Source: Arthrobotrys musiformis (Eukaryota > Ascomycota > Orbiliomycetes > Orbiliales > Orbiliaceae). From it: a stretch of 64,000 bases of DNA. The notes under the pieces were generated by a model. That model had not been told where the DNA came from and searched no databases. It saw only the letters and a list, made by a program, of their open reading frames with translations. This document shows, piece by piece, positions 48,425-59,000 of the stretch (its first letter is position 1; each line of letters opens with the position of its first letter). The position numbers and the translations under genes were made by a program. The stretch spans positions 4,496,501-4,560,500 of the forward strand of contig JAVHJL010000002.1 in NCBI GenBank assembly GCA_036971715.1. The letters are read 5' to 3'.

Positions 48425-49122
48425 AGTGATGGATCTAGTAGCTGTGGGTATTTTTACCGCTTTGGGGTTGAATTTATAACATGGAAGGATGGAATTTTAT
48501 ATATACTCTCAGTTTTGTAACCAAATAGTTTGAATATATATTTTTGGGTCAAACAGTCTCTAGTAGAGGGTTTTTATATTATAATTCTAAATGCAGCCGT
48601 CTTTATGATTTAAAAGAATAATTTTGGTAGATAGCTACAGGTGGAAGCAGTGAGCCTACCGCGTGTAAGACCCACGTGAGTGACCCTCTAGATTGTAGGT
48701 CAAACTCGGGCCCAAGGTCGACTTGACTAATTAATACACGAAATCCTCGAAACACGTTCTTTGCTCTATTTAATAAAACGTGGCTCGCGCAAATTTATTG
48801 ATTTGTTTATCAACTTAATAATAAACAACTGCTGTTAAATGGGAAATAGAAGATCTCGAAGATCGTGATGCAATAAGTCGAGCTTTATGTATATGTCGAG
48901 ATATTTCTCCAGCCTAGAGCTATTTTATGCACATCCCCACAATCTAATCTATGAGTATAAATAGCTGGCCAAAAAAAAGTCCATTCTTTGAAAAATGATC
49001 CTCACATCAACATCGTTGATAATCGAATTTAAACACCACACTCTCGAAAATTATATAAACAACTTTACATCCTAAGGATCCTCAGAGACTCATAATCCCA
49101 TACTAAAAACTTCGACTTAAAA
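48425..49122. other. Intergenic, promoter of heptad gene
   Basis: AT-rich. Two TATA-like motifs precede the next start: TATAAATA at 48956-48963 and TATATAAAC at 49052-49060. No gene is supported. Confidence 0.4.
48956..48963 (+). promoter_or_regulatory. TATA-like box
   Basis: TATAAATA followed by GC-containing sequence, 160 bases upstream of ATG 49123; a better consensus than the AT-rich motif at 49052. Confidence 0.4.
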
Positions 49123-49869
49123 ATGGCTTCTGCAGAGGCATTACAAATACTCGAAGGATACTCCCTCGAGCGTCAGGCCGAAAGAGTCGAATGGGCAACG
49201 CTGGTACATCAATACTCGTCACCGTCCGCGGGATCTACGCGGCCGTCTCGCGAACCAGAGCTGACCGAAAGTTCTGGGTATGAGACCGCAGGGTCTGGGT
49301 ATGAGATGGTCGAGCCCGGGTCTGAGACGGAACAGTCCGAGTATGCGATGGAACAGTCCGACTACGATTTTGAATGGTCTAGATATGAGATTGAAAGGGC
49401 TGAGTATGAAGCTCAAATGTCTAGGTATGAGGATGGAATGTCTAGATTAGACGAGTTCCTGTCGCAGAACCCGGAGGCAGAGCTGCCGGAAAGCGTAAGG
49501 TTGATGCATGAGTCCCGAACACCAAGGGTAGAATGGCTGGGACCGCGAGACCAGGTAGAATCGAATTATCGGATGGTCAGCGTGGGAAGCAGGATTGAAC
49601 TTCCGGATAGAGTGATATATGGACACTGCGACAGACCAGTGGAACGGACTTTTGGATCTCAATGGGGTACATCGGCATACCGTCGGCCTGGGGGGTCTAT
49701 AAGGCAATTTGGACGGTTTGGAGAGGGACCAGAGCAGTATTCGGAAGCAGAGGAGGCGCCTGAGTCCGAGGATACGGATTCGGAGAGACCATACGACGCA
49801 GACTATTGGTATGTTTTGCGATCGGGCGCCCTTGCACGTAGACGTATGCGTGAAGGGTTTTATGCGTGA
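49123..49869 (+). CDS. Orphan protein with S-x-Y-E heptad repeats
   Basis: An intronless 248-aa acidic protein. Residues about 50-110 consist of some eight heptads of the form S-x-Y-E-x-x-x (for example SEYAMEQ, SDYDFEW, SRYEIER, AEYEAQM, SRYEDGM). The regular Ser-Tyr-Glu spacing with Met/Ile/Trp at the fifth to seventh positions suggests an amphipathic helix or a stack of phosphorylation sites. The second half is Arg/Gly/Glu mixed and ends in an acidic patch (EAEEAPESEDTDSERPYD), then YWYVLRSGALARRRM. No domain or signal peptide is recognised. ATG 49123 has AAAATGGCT context and two TATA-like motifs upstream. The length of the frame and the in-phase 21-bp periodicity support coding. Confidence 0.65.
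   Translation: MASAEALQILEGYSLERQAERVEWATLVHQYSSPSAGSTRPSREPELTESSGYETAGSGYEMVEPGSETEQSEYAMEQSDYDFEWSRYEIERAEYEAQMSRYEDGMSRLDEFLSQNPEAELPESVRLMHESRTPRVEWLGPRDQVESNYRMVSVGSRIELPDRVIYGHCDRPVERTFGSQWGTSAYRRPGGSIRQFGRFGEGPEQYSEAEEAPESEDTDSERPYDADYWYVLRSGALARRRMREGFYA
49270..49460 (+). repeat. Degenerate 21-bp tandem repeat
   Basis: About nine copies of a 21-bp unit like GTCYGAGTATGAGATNGAACA in frame with the heptad protein. Copies differ at several positions, and one copy (EPGSETEQ) is irregular. Confidence 0.75.
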
Positions 49870-51252
49870 AGGGTTGGCCTAGTTCCCTTAAAGGCCCCGA
49901 GGTATGTCTGTATTTCCACCCACGCATTCTAAGGAGTCCTTGAAATAAGATACTAATGGGGACGATGGGTCAATCTAGAAAATGTGCTAGATCTATAAGG
50001 AGACCGGTGTGCTTTCCGTTTAAAGAACAACCACCCGTTTACTAGTTTCTATTCTCTTTTTTTTGTATTTTGAGTACTTCTTCGAGACCTCTCATATGTT
50101 TTTTCTTTATTTCTTTTTGTGTTTTAAAAATGTAATAAAAGGATCAAGTTGATCGGTTTTTAGAAAGTGTACCTCCTTGCAAATACGTTTTTTACTGTAT
50201 ATCAGATATCAATGTATGATTAATCACAATATTAATTCTAAACAGTGGTTGTGAATTGGGCAGGGTACATACTGTTTATTTCTAGCCTGGTAGTACTTCT
50301 CAGCTTGCAGTTAAGGTACGAGGTCCCCAAATATTAAATTGGCGGGCGTGCGAGTGGGATGTCATAAACTTGTATACGAGATTATCTTGGTTAATTGAAG
50401 CGTGCTACTTGCCATTAGTTATAAAGACTGATCAACTTAGATAGCTCAACTCCTGCTTAAGCACTTAGGCAGCCGTATTATGTGGCCCCTACTTAGGTGG
50501 TGCCTACTTAGAGGTACTTGGTTAAGCATAACGGGACCTTGAGCGTAGGCGTAGGTCTATAGACATAGATCTATAGACACAGCCTTTCCAGCCAGATCTA
50601 GTTTCGAGGGCCAGCGAGATGGGCAGTTTCCAACACCCACAACGCAAAACCCGGCTCGTAACCAGAAGGAACGTTACAGGTGAGTGCTGGACCGTCTCAA
50701 AAGTAGACTAGTCGACTTGTACAATATATATTACCTAGGTGTTTGCTGAGACCTCACGAGAGGGCGTATGCTCTAGTTCTATAAACTGTATATCAAGATG
50801 CAATGCGATACGACCAAGGGGACTCAATGTTCGAGGTAGTGAAGCCAAAGGAGAAGCTATAGGCATTTCCCCTCAAAGTTCGCAGCGAGACATAACTACG
50901 GCCCTGATTCGATTGGATTCCTTGGGGCTAAGCCTAGTCGACTGGTATCGCCCTTAGAAGCTCGGCAGGCCACAAGTGGTAACGTTCCAACATGTCGTAT
51001 CCTCAACATCAACATCGAGCTGCGGTTTCTCAGCTATTAAAACACCACCATCGGCCATCATCTCTTCTCTTCCCTTCTTCTCCATCACACATTCTCACCT
51101 TCTTCACCGGCATTCGATTTCATCAAAAAGACCAACTCTACAATCATATTGTTTATCTCACACCTACAGTTCCCATCAAACATCTAGACTACGGTCTGAT
51201 GCCGCATGTTTCCCTTCAAAGTCATCTCCCGTCTCAATAGCTAGCTCAACAG
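49870..51252. other. Intergenic flank of helicase relic
   Basis: Contains CTTAGG/ACTTAG motifs in both orientations (50455-50525), TAGGTCTATAGACATAG and TCTATAGACA (50555-50580) and one copy of the GCATAACGGGA motif. The C-rich 50980-51180 frame lacks a domain. It may be the end of a transposon or insertion carrying the relic, but no full terminal repeat was found. Confidence 0.35.
50526..50544 (+). repeat. GCATAACGGGA motif, copy 1
   Basis: GCATAACGGGACCTTGAGC. A near-identical copy in the same orientation lies at 54040-54058, on the other side of the helicase relic. Confidence 0.5.
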
Positions 51253-53624
51253 ATGGAGCTTCGTGAGAGCGAGAGCCAACCCACGAGTTTTCCGAACCAC
51301 TCAGCAGAAAACCCCGCCCCGTTGGAGATCAACGACGTAGGAAGAGGCCAAGGAGGGGCCACGAGTGAATCGAGGATGGAGTGTCATAGGCGGAGAGGGA
51401 TATGACAACACTCCGATGAATCCAGGTAAGCTGATTCAGGGGTGATTCCACTTGAAAATACAGATGGATAGAGTCTTAGAAACTTAAATGTCGAGAATAA
51501 AACGAAAGACTAACGACGATATTCCAGCGAGAATCCAGGAATCTACGGACCCATTGCATTTCCGACACAGTAGGGTCGGGGTGGTGATGAGCCTCCGCTG
51601 ATACTACGCGCCAAAGACATCCCCCGACCATGCAAAATCAAAGTCTTGAGATACTTTGGTATGTGTGCAGACTTCACAAACCTTGATTATCTTCGGATTT
51701 GTTTTGTGTACACCAAACCTGTTGGCCCTAAAAAGCCAGATACTCCCTGCCTCTCGAGCAGGTCGTTTGACGAGAACCCCCACGTCAAGCTATATGCTTC
51801 AACACTTATCTTGAAGCAATCAAGGACATCTTCTTCGATGACGAAAACCGCAGCCTAACGGTTAACTATAACTCAAACGATGCGAATCTAACAAAGATCT
51901 TCGCTGATATCCCCGAATGCGGCGGCTTCCAAGTTTACCAAAAGAACTTGGCGCCGATCTCACGAAGGACGATTGTGGAATTCATAGATGCATTGCATGG
52001 TAAACGACACACTGTCGGGAAAACCACATCTCAAAAAGTCTATGACAAAACCCTTCCGGTACCTATAAAGTCTCAACTGGTATATCAGAGGTGCTGGGGT
52101 GTAGCTATTCAAGAGGAGTTTGAAGCAGATGCAGCAGCCGTCAATGAGCGTTAGGGAGGAAAAGTCGGGCTCGCTATTAACCTTGATAACCGCGTGGAGA
52201 TCTTTTACCACCTGCGGCCACCAAAAATATACGCCCAAAACAAGTTGAAGGATACAACGAAAGTGGAATGCTTCAACTCATTACACTCAACGGTTCGGGA
52301 AAGCACTTTCAAGAAATTGGAGTGTCGTCCGCCGGAGAATTCATGTAAGTTGAGTAGTCTTCTAAGGTTTTGTCGAGTGTACTAATTCCCGCTCAGGTTA
52401 ATCCCGAACATTTCTGGTGTAAGAAAGCGCCGAGGGGAATTTGTTTTGGAAAGGTTGATGAAAGCACTCAATGAGGAAACTTCGATGAAGTTCCGATTTC
52501 TGATGTGGGCTAACAGCCCCATCGAAATCGGCGAGGGCATCGATACCGCCACGCCGTTCGAGATCCTTGACGAATTTCAAAAGAAAGCATTTCGACAAAT
52601 CCCCCACGATGGAACTCTAAGAAACATTGTACTAGTGTCCGGACCCACGCGGGTACCGGAAAAACTTCAATCACAGCTTCGGCCATTGGAGCCGCAATGA
52701 GGCACCAGCCAAACAGACTACCCATCCTCACTGTCGCTGATAAGAATATCTCGGTTGAAAATATCTCACATGCTTGTACCGAGGCTCTGGGACACGATAT
52801 TACCCGTTCTGATATCTTATTTCTTCAGTCGAAGTTCGCTCGACTAACTTTAAAGGAACACAATCGTCCTATTGCGGATCCGATTGAACCTTTTACAATG
52901 AAGACGAAAGTAGCAGACATGGGCGGGAAACCAGAGGAGGGTTCGTGGGCTGATTTCACAGCCCAGATACTGAGCCAACAAACCATAGTATTTACGGCGA
53001 TCGACCTCTTATATCTGAGAGGAAGCTATTGGAAAGAATTTCTACCAAAGATCCTGCTGGCAGCGGCAGCGGTGGAACCGAACTCACTTTTACCATGGGT
53101 TATGTTTCGTTCTCGGTCGAAACATTGGTGTTCATGGGTGACGAGGTGCAACTAAAGCCCTATTCTATCTCCGGTCAACTACACCATCCAATAAAACAAA
53201 ACAAGCCTTCACAAAGTCACAAGACTTGCACGTGAGAAGTATGGACGGTTATGAAGGTTTCAAGAAAGAAACCAATCATATCTCCTTCATCCGTTCGAAC
53301 ATAAGCCAAATTGTAAGTTCTGTCAAATAGAATTTTTATAATCTTAACACGAGCATTGACATAATCTATTCTCTAGGCTGGTTTCTTGGGTGTGGCGGGC
53401 CGACTTTATTATGCAACATCACGAGCAAGATTTGCTGAGACCCTTGTCGGGAACTTTCAATTGATAAAACAGGTTAGTATTATTGATAGATAATTACATA
53501 GTTTCCTAGGAACTTTAGAGGCTAACTATTGTACTAATCCCGGAATATTCCTTAGATTTGTGAAGCAGAAACAACAAAAGAGTCTAAAGGGAGCCTGTAT
53601 CGGCGAAAACGAATGAAATGTTAA
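51253..53624 (+). pseudogene. Decayed Upf1-like SF1 helicase gene
   Basis: Scattered in different frames, but in the right order, are: a segment ending NIVLVSGP, a Walker A AGTGKTSITASAIGAA, ILTVADKNISVENI (motif Ia-like), ETLVFMGDEVQLKPY (motif III-like GDxxQL), RSMDGYEG and GFLGVAGRLYYATSRAR (motifs V-VI). This is the arrangement of SF1 helicases of the Upf1-like group (AAA_11/AAA_12). Introns still look intact: 51426-51527, 52345-52396, 53313-53376 and 53473-53555. Breaks seen are an in-frame TAG near 51571, a frameshift near 51810, a TAG near 52152, a frameshift next to Walker A (near 52647, apparently two extra bases), loss of the Walker B acidic pair with a frameshift near 53060, and an apparent deletion between motifs III and V. 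The gene is therefore not functional as it stands. Confidence 0.7.
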
Positions 53625-54742
53625 ATGCGTGTACCATGAATGGGGAAACTTGCCATTCTATTAATAGACTTGGAATGCTCTCTATCTAAAGAAAGCTACT
53701 CGAGGATCATATTCTGGGCGAGATATCCAGAAAAAGAATTCCGTATGAATAATTATATAAAGTGTTATATATATAATTATAACACAGCCGACGAAATAGA
53801 TAGTTTACGTGTAGCTATATCTATAGCAAGACCCGAACACCAAGTCACCCTTTGTCTAGACGTCTATTGAACTAATAAGTATTATACCTGATACCGTAAT
53901 TATTGCCTAACCTAGTCGCTTGTTCGTCCTATGTGTCTAGCTAGAAGGTCTGAGGTTACATCCGGGTGGACTCACTAGGCCTATATAGGTCGCTTCGCTA
54001 GTTATGGTGTTAGGCAAAGCATGGTTATATGTATCCCCTGCATAACGGGATCCTGAGCAGATAACGCGCAGACATTCCAGTTCCTGCTCTAGCGCATCTG
54101 TACCTTTTGCCAGCCCTGTGCCTGAGTTAGGATGCTATTCGGGGCGAGGTTTCTGTTGTGGTAAGTCGGTAGGAGAATTACTTATTTTGACACCGCTAGT
54201 ACTTCTATATATAAACGAAAAATATTTTTTATTCTTCACGAACAATTTTTAAGTCGCTTTTTATGAAACAAATGCGAGGAGAAAAATCGAAGAAACAAGA
54301 CAAGAGAATACGTATTTACCTTCCAGCCGGGGTCTTTTTTGCTGGCTGTGCAAGCTGAATACGGGCCCGATACAAGGTGCGGCGGGTTAAAGGCGTCAGG
54401 ACAGGGTTTCCATGTAATTACAGCCGAAGAACAGGCCAATGGAACTGCCATGCACAACAGAAGGTTAATATCTGATTGGCGACAGGTGCAGGCTGACCGT
54501 GCCACCAACATCGAACATCCAACATTTCCCAATGTTACATTCCCATGTTTTGAGATGAGGATTACGCAGCCTTGCGACCTCGACAACCCCTCCCCTTTTT
54601 GACCGGCCCTCAGTTCGTCTATAATACCGCTTGGCCTTGCTGTTGACTGCCGATAGCACTTCCGTGTATCCCAAGTGTCTTGTCTTTTTCAGATTTTTTT
54701 CTTTATATTTGTTGTATTATACATCCCGCACCCGGAATCGGG
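53625..54742. other. Intergenic between helicase relic and GT90 gene
   Basis: AT-rich, with a second GCATAACGGGA motif at 54040-54058 and a C/T-rich segment before the GT90 start. An 87-codon frame at 54339-54602 has no domain. Confidence 0.4.
54040..54058 (+). repeat. GCATAACGGGA motif, copy 2
   Basis: GCATAACGGGATCCTGAGC, 17 of 19 bases equal to the copy at 50526-50544. Confidence 0.5.
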
Positions 54743-56077
54743 ATGCTCAAGCGGGCCCAAATGGGCAGGAACGCCAAGCCTTTCTTCTTTGCCGTACTGG
54801 CCCTGTTGACGACTTCATTCGTCGCGCTGACGCTCTATGATCCCCGGCTGGTCAAATTCCACGTCGTTGATCGTTTCAAAGATCTCACAACCTCGGCGCC
54901 GAAGCCGAATCCAGTCGATAACGATGTCGTCGATGCGCTGGTACACGACACCCAAATTGTGCCCCCGGCGAAGGACACCGTCGCGCCATTTTCGCCACAC
55001 GATGAGCGCAACTTTATCATGACCGAGAAACAATGCGAGGCTTCGTTTCCGGGGCTTTACGTCGAGATCCAACGGGCGGTCGAAGATCGCATGCCCAGGC
55101 CTATCACACTGGATGAGCTTGAGGCGGTCAATAATTCAACGTATGGATATTTCAGGGGCATGATATATAATCAGGAATTATACGTGATGAAAATGGTGGA
55201 GCCGAATTTCTCTCGAGGATTTGCGACTCTCATGGCAATGCACCGTGCGATCGTGACGTCTCCGGAACCCCTTCCGAATATCGAATTCACGTTCAATACA
55301 GCCGATTACATCGACTTTGAACAATCGGGCGCCACGTGGACTTACGCGCGCCGGTATAACGAAACTATCAACTGGCTAATGCCGGACTTCGGATACTGGT
55401 CCTGGCCGGAACCAAAAGTCGGGTCATACAATGAAGTCCGTCTCAAAGCCCGCATGGCCGATGAAGCCATCCCCTGGGAAAAGAAGATTCCAAAAATCGT
55501 CTGGAGGGGCGCAACGCTTAAGCTCCCCGTCCGCCTGGCTCTTATCAACAAGACTAAAGGTGCCGCATGGGCGGATGTCAAGGCCCTCGATTGGGGTAGT
55601 GCGGAAAGCAAGGAGAAGGATTTACTGAGCATGTCGGATCACTGCCATTATCGCTTCGTGGCCCACACTGAGGGTTATTCATACTCCGGACGCTTAAAAT
55701 ATCTGCAACAATGCCGATCGGTCATTATAGCGCACAAACTAGATTGGGTGCAACACTACCACTCCCTTCTAATTCCCGACGGCCCCAACCAGAACTACGT
55801 AGAGTGCAAAAGAGATTTTTCGGACCTGGAGGAGGCGATCAAAGAACTAAGATGGGATGAAGAGAAGGCGAAGAGAATTGCGGATAATTCCGTCAAGACT
55901 TTTCGGGAGCGGTATCTAACACCAGCTGCAGAGGCATGCTATTGGAGGAAATTCATAAAGGGGTGGAGGAGCGTGAGTTTCGAGCCCAAGTTGTTGGACG
56001 ACAAGGGAAACCTGAGGGGTGTTCCGATCGAGTCGTTTATATTGGAGAGGAGGACGGATTGGGCGCCGTACCGGTAA
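54743..56077 (+). CDS. CAP10-type glycosyltransferase, family GT90
   Basis: An intronless 444-aa protein with a type II membrane layout: a short cytosolic basic start (MLKRAQMGRNAKP), one membrane helix (FFFAVLALLTTSFVALTLY), a stem, and a lumenal catalytic domain. The CAP10 domain is clear from KIPKIVWRGATLKLPVRLALI (about residues 247-267), then DHCHYRFVAHTEGYSYSGRL (about 299-318), KYLQQCRSVIIAHKLDW, and ECKRDFSDLEEAI. Family members add xylose or glucose to glycans or proteins in the Golgi. In Cryptococcus Cap10 is needed for capsule, whereas in moulds the acceptor is mostly unknown. I start at ATG 54743; the frame runs upstream only to a TTG. The spacing of SGRLKYL and the downstream RDFSDLEE matches the family. 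The gene stands alone. Confidence 0.88.
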   Translation: MLKRAQMGRNAKPFFFAVLALLTTSFVALTLYDPRLVKFHVVDRFKDLTTSAPKPNPVDNDVVDALVHDTQIVPPAKDTVAPFSPHDERNFIMTEKQCEASFPGLYVEIQRAVEDRMPRPITLDELEAVNNSTYGYFRGMIYNQELYVMKMVEPNFSRGFATLMAMHRAIVTSPEPLPNIEFTFNTADYIDFEQSGATWTYARRYNETINWLMPDFGYWSWPEPKVGSYNEVRLKARMADEAIPWEKKIPKIVWRGATLKLPVRLALINKTKGAAWADVKALDWGSAESKEKDLLSMSDHCHYRFVAHTEGYSYSGRLKYLQQCRSVIIAHKLDWVQHYHSLLIPDGPNQNYVECKRDFSDLEEAIKELRWDEEKAKRIADNSVKTFRERYLTPAAEACYWRKFIKGWRSVSFEPKLLDDKGNLRGVPIESFILERRTDWAPYR

Positions 56078-59000
56078 TGGATATTTTTCTCGGGCCAATT
56101 TAGTCTAAAATGGGCTGCGTGTGTACGATTTTTACATGTTCATGTTGTAATGGTTTATTCGAAGGACCGGTATACATATATACATTGAGGCTGAGATTTA
56201 TTTTAGAGGCGTTGGAGGATTTCCTTTTCCTATCCTTTCTTGTGATTTTAATGATAAAATTTATACTCTTGGTTGCGCGCAGATTGTTAATTTCATTGGT
56301 CTTAAAACCGCTTACCCCCCGAGCTCTCATACGACTTTACGAGTTGTTCGAGCACTCAAGTTATATATTCGTGCTATGTCTGAGCCTTCCTTAACATAAA
56401 GAAGCTCTATGCATCCTTGGAGGCGGGCCTTCAGATGAGGAGCCGTCTTCGGCTCATAAAAAAACCAACTAGTTAACTACTTTAAACATTCACAAAAGTA
56501 CATCTTTGCTTAGTATCCAATGATCCGGGAACCCTCCCCATTGAGCATGAGTTATGTAATTACGATAAACTATTCTTCGTCCAAAGAATCAGAGAATGCG
56601 GCCTGCGCTTGGAGATTCTACGGCGAGTTTGGCTCTAAGGAGAGAACTTTGTAGTTCAATCGCTTTTAGTTTTATAAATTTATTTTGGGTGAGGCTGGGA
56701 ACGAGACCAGATTTGTCGTATTGATTGTATGTCAACTGGGAATGCAAACCACCCTGAGCGCTACCAATCTTTATTTCGATCGATTTGATACGCCATCAAG
56801 ATCTTGGTAGCATGCTGAGAGTTCCGATTCTGACAGACCGCAGAATCATACTCTAGCTCTTCCTGCAAAAACTGAGAAAGGGAAGTGAAAAAAAAACTTA
56901 AAAGTGAGAAGCTATATGTAGATTCAGAATGAAGACAGCGAAGGCGGGGGTTAGGACACGGACAGGTAGAGTACGTATTCACGACAAGGGCTCTCTGAAG
57001 GAATAGAGATAAAATAGGAAGTCGATCCAGATTGCCGACGACGAAGGAAAAAAAAAAAAAAAAAAAAAAAGCAAACTCGGCTAATAACCAGGTATGTCAG
57101 CTGAAGCCCCCCTGTGAAGGGCCGGAATTATACCCTTAACTGGCTAAGCCCAACGCCGAGTCTGTGAGATTTTTTTGGAAGATAAAAAGTAAAATCTATT
57201 ACTAGATTTATCTAACTGTTTCCGAGGCGGTGTACCACTATCGGCTTAGGTATTTACCTTTATATCTTTTATTCTTTTTATTCTTTTTATTTTTTATTTT
57301 TTATTTCTATGTTTTCATTTGTTTTTTTAATTTGACAATGGGATGTCAGATGCACGAGCATGAGTCAGGGTGGACTGGCCTCAGTGCAGCCGGAAACTAG
57401 TCGTGTGAAGTAGACAGACCGCTATAACAATAATGCAACAGGACAACAAATAGCGTAATTGCACCTAAAAGCTCGTGTACGTGTCGACACGAGAAGCTCA
57501 CAGAGTCATCTACTGGCGACCGCAACAATGTCTTGGACTCAGACCTCATACGCTACAAAAACCCTCCAACTTCTTATGATTTTAAAATATCAAACCCCGC
57601 TTTGAACTATCTCAAACCCTCAACGGAGTATCCAAATGATGCTTAGATCTCTAACCATTATAGATAGTTCCCAAGACTAGAAGCCACGCCCCGATGAACC
57701 GAGGGGAAGATAGGAAGAATGGTGGCCACTTCTGGAAAAAAGGAAGTAGAGAGGAATTATGAGGATAGAGTAGTTTCGAAGTTTTAGAAGTGTTCTAGAA
57801 TAAGTATAGTACTGTAAGGATACTGTCAAATATAAAACGTGGGTGAAAGTGGCGAACGACGAGTATCCCAGGACAGAAGATAAAGTGTTCCAAAGCGGCC
57901 GTCTCCCTTGAGCCCTCGGCTCTAAGTTTCCCACAAAAGCATCATAATCCCTTGTCTCGTGCCCAGACTACCCATGGTCTGGTCGAAAATCATTCCAAGT
58001 TTCAGACTGCGCAAGTCAAAGGATCCAAGCTCGAATTAAATCCGGAACAAATAAAAGCTAACTGAATCATAAATTACTATGCTGAGGGCAGTTTATTACA
58101 TTAAAAAGGATATATATTTACTTTATCGAATGAATAATCTTACTAACTAAACAAATAAGCTTCTGGATTTTAGATCAGTTCGAGGCTATCTGATTTTGGT
58201 AAATTTTAGTCCGATTTTTGGATGCACATCGAAGGGATTCCTGTCCGGACCGCCTTCTATTAGGCAACCTAATGCCATGTTGTCTCGTCGCCAGACTCCT
58301 CAACTTGTGTGCCATGTATTGTAATCAATATAAACCTCGAAGCCCATAATTATCTAGGAATATAGTTTCGGGTCCCTTGTGTTGCTAGCGCTATGAACGT
58401 ACAACTCAATTCTGCTCGGCATTGTGCCCCGGACAGAACCTGTTTCTAGATTGAACCCCATAAAGAAAGTATATGACATTTCACGACTATCGATATTCTC
58501 AAGATGCAACTCGTCTCGAAGTCTAGGAAAGGTTAATATAGGTTTTACTAGCGCTATATCTACAAGGTCATGGATTGCCTAACATACGTATACGCCTTTT
58601 TAACCAATCTTCAGGTGCATTGACACAACCAGACTACCTGGCCCCTCGGATGTGCGAATCAAGTGTACCCTCGAGATATGACCTGACGGGAATTGCCTGA
58701 ATGGCGTTTTTGTTTGTTGTTAGCGCAATTCGGAACTCGGGTGCGACTTCGCTAAGTGGATGCGAAGCGCATAGTCGAAAAAATACCGATACGCTAAGAG
58801 GAAAACACAAAGAAAAGTAAAAGCAAAAGTACAGGGAAAAAAGGAAACTAGATACCATGTAATTTTGTTTAGTAATTATAAACCGGGGTGCGATGTCTTT
58901 GTGTGGATCCCATAAACATATGCCTAGCTATAGATACATATGCGGTGTGGATACCGCGATATAAGCGAACCTACAAACGGTTATAATAAAGCGATATCCC

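Noticed and set aside
57090..57165. Small structured RNA suggested by GCCCCCCTGTGAAGGGCC
   Set aside because: Only a short hairpin; no known RNA family features.
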